A stretch of 64,000 nt of DNA from Xanthobacter aminoxidans (GTDB taxonomy: Bacteria; Pseudomonadota; Alphaproteobacteria; Rhizobiales; Xanthobacteraceae). The stretch's first letter is position 1, and each line of letters starts with the position of its first letter. The stretch is from assembly GCF_023571765.1 (NCBI RefSeq), contig NZ_JAMJXC010000009.1, forward strand, positions 62,001 to 126,000. The letters are read 5' to 3'. The translations under genes and the position numbers were made by a program. Positions 52,265 through 60,030 of the stretch are shown one piece after another. The notes under the pieces are model-generated. The model worked only from the letters and a program-made list of their open reading frames with translations, did not search any database and had not been told where the DNA came from.

Positions 52265-53236
52265 CTACAGCGGAACCTGTTCCAGCAAGGGCTGGCCCGC
52301 AAAGAAGCCGCGGATGTTGCCGAAGATGAAGTCGGCCTTTTCCCCGGTCGTCTCCACCTGCCCGGCACCGATGTGAGGGGTCAGCACCACGTTGGGGAGC
52401 CGCAACAGGGCAGATGCAGGCGAGGGGGGCTCTTGGGTGAACACATCGAGGCCCGCGCCGCCAAGCTGCCCGCTGCGAAGCGCATCAACGAGGGCTTCCT
52501 CGTCCACGAGCAGCCCGCGCGCCGTGTTGACGAGGAAAGAACCGGGCTTCATCCGCATCAACTCCCGCCGCCCGATGATGTGCCGCGTTTGCGGCGTCCC
52601 CGGCAGGTGGAGGCTCACGATGTCGCTCGTCTCAAGCAGCGTATCCAGCGCGACGTAACGGAATCCGGTCTCTTGCCAGGCGGCATCGGGCGCGGAGCGG
52701 GAGTAGCAGAGGCCTTCGACATCGAAGGCGCGGAGCAGCTTTGCGAGCTGCCGAGCGATGCGGCCCATGCCGACGAGGCCGACCGTGCGTCCGCGGAGCA
52801 CGTGGGATACGGAGCGCAGTTCGACGTGCAGGAATTCGCCCCGGCGCATCGCGGCGTCGGCGTGCGAAAGATGCCTCTGCGCCGCGAGAATGAGCATCAA
52901 GGCATGCTCGGCCACCGCGTCCGCCGTTGTCGTCGGACAGCAGGCGAGGGCGATGCCGCGACGTTTGAGGACCTCCCAGGCCACGCGGTCATGCCAGCCG
53001 ACCCCGACCATGTGCACCAGCTTGAGGCGGGGAGCGAGGCTCAGCGTCGCCTCGTCCACCGGCTCGCCTCCGCTCACGATGGCATCCGCCGTGGGAAGGG
53101 CTTCCGCGCGGGCCTGAGCGGTATCGGGCAGCACGAGATCGAATGCATCCGGACAGCGGCGCGACAGCAGCGCCCGCATGCGCTCATCGACGGTCGCAAG
53201 GTAAAGCACGCGCGGGCGCTGCAGATCGGCTGACAC
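52265..53236 (-). CDS. D-2-hydroxyacid dehydrogenase family protein
   Basis: NAD(P)-dependent dehydrogenase of D-2-hydroxy acids, 323 residues. The start is the GTG at 53236, with GAGGGGAC six bases upstream. The NAD motif is GRTVGLVGMGRIARQLAKLL, where the last glycine of GxGxxG is alanine. Catalytic residues: Arg in VNTARGLLVDEEAL, Glu in GLDVFTQEPP and His in VLTPHIGAGQ. Convergent with the metallo-hydrolase (28 bp) and divergent from the amidohydrolase. Substrate unknown; glyoxylate/hydroxypyruvate-type or phosphonate-type acids are common in the family. Confidence 0.9.
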   Translation of the reverse strand: MSADLQRPRVLYLATVDERMRALLSRRCPDAFDLVLPDTAQARAEALPTADAIVSGGEPVDEATLSLAPRLKLVHMVGVGWHDRVAWEVLKRRGIALACCPTTTADAVAEHALMLILAAQRHLSHADAAMRRGEFLHVELRSVSHVLRGRTVGLVGMGRIARQLAKLLRAFDVEGLCYSRSAPDAAWQETGFRYVALDTLLETSDIVSLHLPGTPQTRHIIGRRELMRMKPGSFLVNTARGLLVDEEALVDALRSGQLGGAGLDVFTQEPPSPASALLRLPNVVLTPHIGAGQVETTGEKADFIFGNIRGFFAGQPLLEQVPL

Positions 53237-53252
53237 GGGTGCGTCCCCTCAT

Positions 53253-53266
53253 AGGTGGGTACACCT
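53253..53266. promoter_or_regulatory. Small palindrome in the dehydrogenase-amidohydrolase divergent region
   Basis: AGGTG-GGTA-CACCT is a perfect 5-bp inverted repeat just upstream of the GTG at 53236, in a 163-bp divergent gap. It differs from the island-wide motif and may be a local operator. Confidence 0.3.
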
Positions 53267-53399
53267 GCGCTGGTAGGCCCGAGGCTGCGTTGCAGCAAGG
53301 CCGTTTGTCCCATCCTCCTGGGTTAAATGGCACGACGGCTTGAGGGGGCGGGCGCGCGGCTTGTTCAATGAGGCTCTTCCTGCCGCTGGAGCACCTGCC

Positions 53400-54260
53400 G
53401 TGATCGTCGATAGCCAGATCCATGTCTGGGCTGCGGAAACACCCGATCGCCCCTGGCCGGCCGAGCGCATGAGCCATCCTCAAAGGAGCGCCCCGTTTCT
53501 GCCGTCCGATGCGCTCTGCGAAATGGATGCGGCGGGTGTCGCCGGCGCGGTTCTCGTTCCGCCGACCTGGGAGGGTGACAGGAATGATCTCGCCCTCGCT
53601 GCCGCCCGCGCGCACCCCGGACGCTTCACCGTCATGGGCCGCCTCGCACTGGATGCGCCCGACGCGCGGGACCTCGTGGCCGGCTGGCGCGATCACCTGG
53701 GGCTCTCCGGCTTCAGGCTCACCTTCCACACGCCGGCGTTGCGCCGCCATCTCGATGACCCGTCTGCCTCATGGCTGTGGCGGTCCCTCGAAGACTCCGG
53801 CGCATCCGTCATGATTTCCGTGCCCGGCATGGCGCGTGCGCTCCAGCCCGTCGCCGAGCGCTACGAGGGGCTGAGGATCGCGGTCTGCCATCTGGCGAGA
53901 CCGATCGGCGGCCAGGACGTGGCAGGCTTTGCCGACCTTGACGATCTGCTTGCCCTCAGCCGGTTCGCCCATGTCTCGGTGAAGGCTTCGGCAACACCCT
54001 GCAACACGCGGGATGCCTATCCCTTCCCCCGCGTGCACCGTCATCTTCTGAGGATCCGCGATCAATTCGGGGCCGAGCGGATGTTCTGGGGATCGGACCT
54101 CACGCGCCTGCCCTGCTCCTACCGCCAATGCATCGATCTTTTCGCTGAGGCCCTGCCGGGCCTCAGCGAACCGGAGCGTGCACAGATCCTCGGGCGCTCT
54201 CTCTGTCGCTGGCTGAACTGGACGCCCGCTAGTCCCGGAAGCGGGGCGCGATCGCCTTGA
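53400..54260 (+). CDS. Amidohydrolase-family (metal-dependent hydrolase) protein
   Basis: TIM-barrel hydrolase of the amidohydrolase 2 group, 286 residues. I choose the GTG at 53400 (MIVDSQIHVWAAETPDRPWP) with GGAG eight bases upstream. The usual HxH after strand 1 is Gln-Ile-His, so one metal ligand is missing; later family features are LSGFRLTFHTPAL, CHLARPIGG and MFWGSDLTRLPCSY with the barrel-end Asp. Members include lactonases and decarboxylases (LigI/ACMSD type). Its 3' end overlaps the 3' end of the flavoprotein gene by 32 bp (convergent). Confidence 0.82.
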   Translation: MIVDSQIHVWAAETPDRPWPAERMSHPQRSAPFLPSDALCEMDAAGVAGAVLVPPTWEGDRNDLALAAARAHPGRFTVMGRLALDAPDARDLVAGWRDHLGLSGFRLTFHTPALRRHLDDPSASWLWRSLEDSGASVMISVPGMARALQPVAERYEGLRIAVCHLARPIGGQDVAGFADLDDLLALSRFAHVSVKASATPCNTRDAYPFPRVHRHLLRIRDQFGAERMFWGSDLTRLPCSYRQCIDLFAEALPGLSEPERAQILGRSLCRWLNWTPASPGSGARSP

Positions 54261-55155
54261 TGACGGCGGCGGCTTCGCCTGCTGCGGCCGCAAGTTCGCC
54301 GCAGTATCCGTCCCGCACCGCACCGATTGCCCAGATGCCCGGCGACGTGGTGGCGAAACCGTCGTTTGCACGTACGTGGCCGGTGTCCGTGCGGGCGACG
54401 TCCATGGGCAGGAATGCGCTGTTCGGGATGCCGCCGATGAGCGGAAACACTCCACGGCAGGCCACCTCCTCCAGTCGCCCGCTGCTGCAATCACGCAGGC
54501 GGACGCCCGAAAGTCCGTCATCACCCAGCAGGGCATCGACCTCCATGCCCCAGATGAAGCGCAGGTTTGCCTTGCCGGTGGCGCGATCAACGAGAGAGCG
54601 GCGTGCGCGCGCATTTCCCCGGACCACGACGGCCACTTCTCGGCAGATGTCGGCCAGCGCGGCAGCGGCTTGAAATGCGGCATCGCCGCCGCCGACGACC
54701 AGAACATCGCGCCCTCGGTAGAAGCCTCCATCGCAGGCCACGCAATGAGAAAGCCCGCGCCCCGCCCAAGAGGCTTCGTGTGGCACGTTCAGCAGGCGCC
54801 TGCGGCATCCGCTCGCCACCACCACCGCGCGGCACCGATGCGCGCCCGCTTCAGTGACAACGCGCCTCAGCGCGCCTTCCTGCTCGATCGCGATCACATC
54901 CGCCTCCACGAGGGTGACGCCCGCCTGGACCGTCGCCTCCAGCAGGCTCGCAGCGAGACCGTGGCCGGAGACGGGCGCGATGGATGGGAAGCCATCGACC
55001 CGGTCCAGGGTGGCAACCTGCCCGCCAAACAGGGGGCTCGCCTCAACGAGGACGACGGACATGCCGGTCTGCGCGGCATGCCAGGCCGCAGTCAGGCCGG
55101 CGATGCCGCCGCCGATGACCGCCACATCGTGAGCCTGGCGCTTGCGCATGGTCAT
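54229..55155 (-). CDS. Thioredoxin-reductase-like FAD/NAD(P)H disulfide oxidoreductase
   Basis: Flavoprotein of 308 residues, the size of bacterial TrxB. FAD motif VIGGGIAGLTAAW (13-25), GGQVATLDRVDGFP (44-57), redox-active pair Cys138-Val-Ala-Cys141 followed by Asp142 (SHCVACDGGFYRG), NADPH motif VGGGDAA (154-160) and the final FAD contact GIWAIGAVRDGYCGELAAAAG. It lies 31 bp downstream of the selenoprotein gene on the same strand, so it is probably co-transcribed and may supply electrons to the selenocysteine/cysteine centre. Whether it also reduces a thioredoxin is unknown. Confidence 0.9.
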   Translation of the reverse strand: MTMRKRQAHDVAVIGGGIAGLTAAWHAAQTGMSVVLVEASPLFGGQVATLDRVDGFPSIAPVSGHGLAASLLEATVQAGVTLVEADVIAIEQEGALRRVVTEAGAHRCRAVVVASGCRRRLLNVPHEASWAGRGLSHCVACDGGFYRGRDVLVVGGGDAAFQAAAALADICREVAVVVRGNARARRSLVDRATGKANLRFIWGMEVDALLGDDGLSGVRLRDCSSGRLEEVACRGVFPLIGGIPNSAFLPMDVARTDTGHVRANDGFATTSPGIWAIGAVRDGYCGELAAAAGEAAAVIKAIAPRFRD

Positions 55156-55186
55156 GCCGGAAGGTTCCTCGCGTCGCTTCGCCGCC

Positions 55187-56923
55187 TCATGCCTCCCGAC
55201 CCGCGATCAGATCGTCCCAGGCACGGGGCAGCAGGATGCGCTTGCCCACCGGATAGCCGAGCGTGCCATTGTGGGAGAGCGTATAGGCGTTCGTCCGCAT
55301 GGGGTCTCCGGTCACCGCGATGGTGAAGTCGTCCGGGTGGAAGACCAGCGGCACCAGCCGTCCGGGATCGTCCGATGTATGGAATGATTTGGGGACCTTC
55401 CCGAGCCGTGCCAGGGCGGCGAGATCGCAATCCACGTGGTTCGTCCAGTCGCGCATCAGGCGTTCGAGCTTTTCGGCAGGCATGCGCGCATGCTCGAACA
55501 GATAGCGCTTCACGTCCTGCTTGGACCAGCCGGCGCCGGCAAGGCGCTCCGCCAGGATGGGGCTGAGGAGCAGCATCGGCCGCAACATCCCGAACGTGGC
55601 GCTCATGGTGAAGGTCATCTGCCAGGAGGTCTGGCGGAGGATCGCATCCGCGATGTAGGGCAGCATCGCCTCGGGTGTGTCGCCGTTGACCGAGACGATC
55701 ACGTCGCCGCCAGTGTAGCGAGCAATGCTCACCACGTTCTCGCCGCGGCTGAAGCCGAACTCCGCGCTCATCGGCTCCCAGCCGATGCGCGCGAGCACGT
55801 CCTCGTTCTCCGCGATCGCCACCCGCCAGGTGCCGCCGAAGGTCGCCTTGTCGGTCTTGTGCGGCAGGAAGCCCGCGACATTCCTCAGAAGAAGACGGAG
55901 GAACCGTCCGACGGACGTATTCGCCCTGAAGCCGTCACGCATCACCCCCTGCTCGAAATTGAATCCGAGCTGCTTGATGATGGGTCCATTGATGACGATG
56001 AGGGTTTCTGCGCCGGGCGTGTTGCCGCTGTGCTCGACGCCATATTCGGGATCGCACAAGGCCTCGGCGACGGCCAGCAGCACGGGCATGTAACGAGGGG
56101 CGCAGCCCGCCATCACGCCGTTCACCGCCACGCTCCACACGCTGGCGTTCCGCTGGTCCGGGAGCATCACGCCAAGGCTCGCGTCCGGCGCCAGATCCGT
56201 AAAGCGGAGGAAAGCCTCCACGCGGTCGAGGGTCGGCGGGACAACGGGGAGGCCGTCGCTCCATTCGTTCTCCTCGAAACAGGTGTTCACGGCGTCAAAG
56301 GATCCGGCGAACACGACGGATCGCTGCGCGGGCTCGGTGGACAGGACGGCGGCCTGGGGCTGTCGCGTGAGATTTTCCACGATCTGCGGGAAGGTCACGT
56401 CCGCAATGTTGCGTGCTAGCTCTTCGTCGCTCTGCACGCCGGGGTGGCCAGGGATCGCGGCAACCGGAAGGTTGGGCATGCCAAGGCCGACCGCGGTGAA
56501 CGCGGCCTGTTGCAGAAAGCCCTCGCAAACCAGTGTCGAGGACGGGATGCCTGCAGCCTCACACGCCGCGCTGGCCCGCAACACGGCGGGCGTGCAACTC
56601 CCTCAACACCCCAGACCGGAAATGGCCGCGACCGCGCCGAGCGCGGTGAGCCGGCTTCCCAGCTGGGCAACGAGCGCTTGCTCGTCGTTTCCATGGATGT
56701 TGCCGATTTCCCTCCAATGGATGAATTCCACGCCGGGGAACCGCTCCCGGAGCAATTGCTCCAATTGAAGGAAGATGCGGTCGCCCTTGAAGAGATAATC
56801 CCAAAGCTGAACGATCTTTAGACCCGACAGATCGGACGTGCGGGGCGCCAGCGGCTTGAGACTGCCGCGGCGCTCTCCGCGCGGCCAGACCACCTCGAAA
56901 TGGCCGTCAGTGCACTTCGGCAT
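55187..56923 (-). CDS. UGSC-family selenoprotein (in-frame TGA read as selenocysteine)
   Basis: One continuous frame of 578 residues starts at the ATG at 56923 (GGAGAG upstream) and runs to 55187 through a single TGA at 56605-56603. Around it the protein reads AISGLGC-Sec-GSCTPAVLR with Sec107, the motif that names the UGSC family; LGMPNLPVAAIPGHPG after it also fits that family as I recall it. Both sides of the TGA keep family-like sequence, so this is not an ordinary stop. Eleven bases after the TGA is an 18-nt hairpin (56591-56574). The UGSC domain covers about 1-190; residues about 210-578 form a second domain with EENEWSDGLPVVPPTLDRVE that I cannot name. Reaction unknown; Cys106, Sec107 and Cys110 look like a redox centre. 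The TrxB-like gene follows by 31 bp. Confidence 0.88.
56574..56591 (-). promoter_or_regulatory. Bacterial SECIS element
   Basis: On the mRNA strand GCCCGC, loop CGUGUU, GCGGGC: a perfect 6-bp stem with GU in the apical loop, starting exactly 11 nt after the UGA. The minimal E. coli fdhF element recognised by SelB is a 17-nt hairpin 11 nt after its UGA with GU in the loop, so size, spacing and loop all agree. Confidence 0.85.
56603..56605 (-). other. Selenocysteine UGA codon
   Basis: In-frame TGA, codon 107 of the UGSC gene, flanked by TGT (Cys106) and GGG AGT TGC (Gly-Ser-Cys). Read as stop by default gene calling, which would split the gene into a 106-residue and a 465-residue piece. Confidence 0.87.
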
Positions 56924-57273
56924 TTCACTCTCCCCGTTTGTCGGAGAAGGATCCGATCGCGGGTTTGCGCGTCAAGGTCTCGCGTCCGGCGTAAGTGTAA
57001 ATCCCAGCCATGTGGTGTTCACAAGGCTCCGTTCGCAAGCGCCGGCGGCATTGTCCGGCGTTCCGGGCTCGCGGCTTCCGGCAACGTTAAACTCCACATC
57101 CATGCGCAAAATCCGCAGGCGGAGCAAAGCCGGGGGACGCGCTGGACAATGCTCGTCCGCGCCGTTCACAGTGACGGCGGATGCAGTGCGATGCCCAATG
57201 GGCAACCAGGCTGATCGCCGGCGCAAGAAGCAAGCAATAACCACCGCTGACCCACCCGGGAGGAGAGGATATC
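56924..57273. promoter_or_regulatory. Divergent promoter region (350 bp) between selenoprotein and ABC importer
   Basis: Longest gene-free stretch of the window. Contains TGTG-GTGTT-CACA near 57012-57024 as a possible operator and AGGAGAGG before the ABC ATPase start. The island-wide 12-bp motif is absent, so this locus may be under different control. No open frame with coding character or RNA gene is seen. Confidence 0.5.
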
Positions 57274-58050
57274 TTGACCGCGAAGGCTGCCATTCGGGTG
57301 CACGGTCTTACCAAGTGTTATGGTGTCGGGAGTGGAGCGCTGGTCGCGTTGAGCGATATCGGCTTCTCTGTTGGCGAAGGAGAGTTCACCGTCTTCGTCG
57401 GACCGTCGGGTTGCGGAAAGTCCACCCTGCTGAAAATTCTGGTGGGTCTCGACCGCGCAACGGCCGGGACCGCCGAGATCCAGGGGGAAGCGATCACCGG
57501 GCCGAGGCGCGACACGGGCGTCGTGTTTCAGTCGCCGGTCCTGTTTCCGTGGCGGACCGTGCTGGACAATGTCCTGCTGCCCATCGACGTGCTCCGGCTC
57601 GACCGGAAGCAGCATCTGGCCACGGCGCGCGAGCTGCTGTCGATGGCCGGCCTTTCCAGCTTCGAGCGGCACTATCCCTGGCAATTGTCGGGCGGCATGC
57701 AGCAGCGCGTCGGGATCGTGCGCGCGCTTGTGCATGATCCCAAGCTGCTGCTCATGGACGAGCCCTTTGGAGCCCTCGACGCGCTGACGCGCGAAAACAT
57801 GAACATGGAGCTGCAGCGCATCTGGATGGAGCACCGCAAGACCGTGATCTTCATCACCCACTCCATCACGGAGGCGGTGTTGCTGGCTGATCGCGTGCTC
57901 GTCATGACGCCGCGCCCCGGCCGCATCGTCAGGGATATCAGAATCGACATTCCGCGGCCGCGCGACCTTTCGGTCGCCAATACGCCCTTGTTCGGAGAAT
58001 ACGTGCGCGAGGTTCGCGAACTTCTGAACGCCACCGGAGCAATAGATTGA
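57274..58050 (+). CDS. ABC transporter ATPase, NitT/TauT (SsuB/TauB) type
   Basis: Cytoplasmic ATPase of 258 residues. The start is a TTG at 57274, supported by AGGAGAGG seven bases upstream and by overlap with nothing else; no ATG or better GTG precedes the conserved LTKCYG. Walker A GPSGCGKS (43-50), Q-loop VVFQSPVLFPWRT, signature LSGGMQQRVGIVRAL, Walker B LLLMDEPFGALD and the H-loop FITHSI are all intact. It energises the permease encoded downstream (TGATG overlap). Importers of this group carry sulfonates, nitrate, taurine, aromatic acids or thiamine precursors. Confidence 0.94.
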   Translation: MTAKAAIRVHGLTKCYGVGSGALVALSDIGFSVGEGEFTVFVGPSGCGKSTLLKILVGLDRATAGTAEIQGEAITGPRRDTGVVFQSPVLFPWRTVLDNVLLPIDVLRLDRKQHLATARELLSMAGLSSFERHYPWQLSGGMQQRVGIVRALVHDPKLLLMDEPFGALDALTRENMNMELQRIWMEHRKTVIFITHSITEAVLLADRVLVMTPRPGRIVRDIRIDIPRPRDLSVANTPLFGEYVREVRELLNATGAID

Positions 58051-58838
58051 TGTTCGGCATCCAGCATCACGTTCTACGGCTGCTTTTCATGGTGGCCGTC
58101 ATTCTCGGCTGGGAATTCCTGGCCCGCTTTTTCGAAGTCCCCGCCTTTATCCTGCCCACCCCGAGCGCCATCGCCGTGGCATTGGTCAGGGGCGTGCAGT
58201 CGGGTCTCTACATCTCGAACGCCTGGGTCACCCTCGCGGAGACCTTCCTCGGCTTTCTGCTCGGCGTCTTTCTTGCGCTGTCTCTGGGCACGGTCGTCGC
58301 GCTGAGCCGCCGGACGGAATTCTACCTCTATCCGTTCATCGTGATGTTCCAGTCCATGCCGAAGGTGGCTCTGGCTCCCATCGTGGTCATCTGGTTCGGG
58401 CTGGGCATGACCTCCAAAGTGGTCAGCGCCGCGCTCGTCGCCTTCTTTCCGCTCATGGTGAACACGATCGCCGGGCTTCGCTCCACCGACCCCGATCGCC
58501 TCAGCCTCATGAAGAGCCTCAACGCCAGCCCGCTTCAGATCTTCACCATGCTCCAGTTGCCGAATGCCCTCCCGTACATCATGGCCGGCATCGAGGTGGC
58601 GATGATCTTTTCGCTTATCGGAGCGATCGTCGCCGAGTTCGTGGGCGCGGAGGCAGGGCTTGGCATGCTGATCCAGAGCATGAACCTGTCTCTCGACGTG
58701 GCGGGGCAGTTCTCAATCCTGATCATACTTTCCTTCTTCGGGCTGGGATTCAGCGTGATCCTGCGCCTTCTAAAGAAAAAGATGCTCTTCTGGGATGCAT
58801 CCAGCCGTTCCGAAAAGAAGGGAGGAGAAGTCGCATGA
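58050..58838 (+). CDS. ABC transporter permease, NitT/TauT (SsuC/TauC) type
   Basis: Inner-membrane permease of 262 residues with about six helices, starting at the ATG at 58050 that overlaps the ATPase stop. The EAA loop is LMKSLNASPLQIFTMLQLPN with the usual G replaced by N-A-S region, and IPIVVIWFGLG-type VALAPIVVIWFGLGMTSK precedes it. FILPTPSAIAVALVRG near the N-terminus is characteristic of SsuC-type permeases. It overlaps the binding-protein gene by four bases, giving the usual ATPase-permease-receptor operon. Confidence 0.93.
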   Translation: MFGIQHHVLRLLFMVAVILGWEFLARFFEVPAFILPTPSAIAVALVRGVQSGLYISNAWVTLAETFLGFLLGVFLALSLGTVVALSRRTEFYLYPFIVMFQSMPKVALAPIVVIWFGLGMTSKVVSAALVAFFPLMVNTIAGLRSTDPDRLSLMKSLNASPLQIFTMLQLPNALPYIMAGIEVAMIFSLIGAIVAEFVGAEAGLGMLIQSMNLSLDVAGQFSILIILSFFGLGFSVILRLLKKKMLFWDASSRSEKKGGEVA

Positions 58839-59908
58839 AGAAGAAAATCCTTTGGACGGTGGCCGCGTCATGCGTGGTTGCCATCGGGGCCACGCTCCAT
58901 GTGGCTGCAGCGCCTGCGCTGGAAACGGTGAAGATTGGCATTTGCACGCCGGCCTTGACCATGGGCGTGGCCCCGTTCGCTGTTGCCGAGAAGATGGGCT
59001 ACCTCGCCGCAGAGGGATACAAGGTGGACCTGGTCGTGGCCGGCACTGCGACGGACTGCGCGAAGTATGTCGCGACGAGGCAATTCCCCTACGCCCAGTT
59101 CTCAATCGAACCGATCGTCACCATGCGCCAGCAGGGCGTGAAGATGACGACCTTCTATACGCACAACCAGGGCAATGTGTATGGCATAGCGGTGCCGGAA
59201 GACAGTCCGATCAAGAGCATTTCGGACCTGAAGGGCAAGAAGGTCGGCGTGACGTCGCTCAGCTCCGTCGGCGTGTTCGTTGCCCGCGCGCTGCTGCAGC
59301 AGGCGGGGTTGCAGTCCACGGATTTCACCCCGGTCGTGGTCGGCCAGGGTGCGCAGACGGCCGAACTCCTGCGCAGCAAGCAGGTCGATGCCCTGAGTGC
59401 CTACGACACCCAGTTCGCCCTGGTGCGGAATGCCGGCGTGCCGATGCGGGAACTTCCCGTGCCGGACGAGTTTTCCGGCATGCCAACAACGGGCTTCGTC
59501 GCCCTGGAAAGCGTGTTGCAGGCCAATCCCAAGACTGCGGAAGCGATTGGCCGGGCCTGGGCCATGGGCACGGTCTTCGCGATGGCCAACCCGGCCGCGG
59601 CGGTCAGGATGACCTGGGAGCAGTATCCCCAGACCAAGCCCTCCGGGAAATCAGACGAACAGGCGCTGTCCGATGACCTCAGCGTCCTGAAGGCGCGCCT
59701 CGAGAACCTGAAGCTTGAGAAAAGCCATGTTACCCGCTGGGGCGAGAACAACCCGGCTTCCTATAAGCGGTATCTGGATTTTATCACCAAGTGGAACATC
59801 GTGAAGCCGGGCGTAGATGCGTCAGAAGTCTTCACAAACGCATATGTCGCAGGTTTCAATACGTTCGATGTGGCCAAGGTCGAGGCGCAGGCCAAGGCCT
59901 ACCACTGA
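58835..59908 (+). CDS. ABC transporter substrate-binding protein, NMT1/SsuA type
   Basis: Periplasmic receptor of 357 residues, ATG at 58835 inside the end of the permease gene. Signal peptide MKKKILWTVAASCVVAIGAT then LHVAAAPALE. The NMT1/THI5-like fold shows in APFAVAEKMGYLAAEGYKVD, DLKGKKVGVTSLSSVGVFVA and GQGAQTAELLRSKQVDALSA. The system is divergent from the selenoprotein operon; this suggests, but does not prove, that it imports the selenoprotein pathway's substrate. Confidence 0.92.
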   Translation: MKKKILWTVAASCVVAIGATLHVAAAPALETVKIGICTPALTMGVAPFAVAEKMGYLAAEGYKVDLVVAGTATDCAKYVATRQFPYAQFSIEPIVTMRQQGVKMTTFYTHNQGNVYGIAVPEDSPIKSISDLKGKKVGVTSLSSVGVFVARALLQQAGLQSTDFTPVVVGQGAQTAELLRSKQVDALSAYDTQFALVRNAGVPMRELPVPDEFSGMPTTGFVALESVLQANPKTAEAIGRAWAMGTVFAMANPAAAVRMTWEQYPQTKPSGKSDEQALSDDLSVLKARLENLKLEKSHVTRWGENNPASYKRYLDFITKWNIVKPGVDASEVFTNAYVAGFNTFDVAKVEAQAKAYH

Positions 59909-59971
59909 ACGAAGGTCGATCATCAGCTGGCGGGCGGCTTTCCAGCACGGGCCGCATGCGGTTGTTCAAAT

Positions 59972-59997
59972 AAAAAATGGGGCGGCAAGGCCGCCCC
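59972..59997 (-). terminator. Rho-independent terminator for the leftward dehydrogenase operon
   Basis: GGGGCGGC (59979-59986) and GCCGCCCC (59990-59997) form an 8-bp stem with loop AAG; on the complement it is followed by ATTTTTTATTTG. It ends the operon of 60031-64000 and may also stop readthrough from the ABC operon. Confidence 0.9.
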
Positions 59998-60030
59998 TCG
60001 TGATGTCTTCGTGCGCCGTGTCCGGCTGTC

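Noticed and set aside
56584-56605. Reading the selenoprotein locus as two genes or as a nonsense-disrupted pseudogene
   Set aside because: The phase is unchanged across the TGA, a GTG at 56584 has no ribosome site, the TGA is embedded in a UGSC motif, and a SECIS-like hairpin follows at the right distance.
59839-59846. CATATG inside the NMT1-type receptor gene
   Set aside because: It is within coding sequence and lacks the flanking ACAC/GYGY pattern; expected by chance at this window size.
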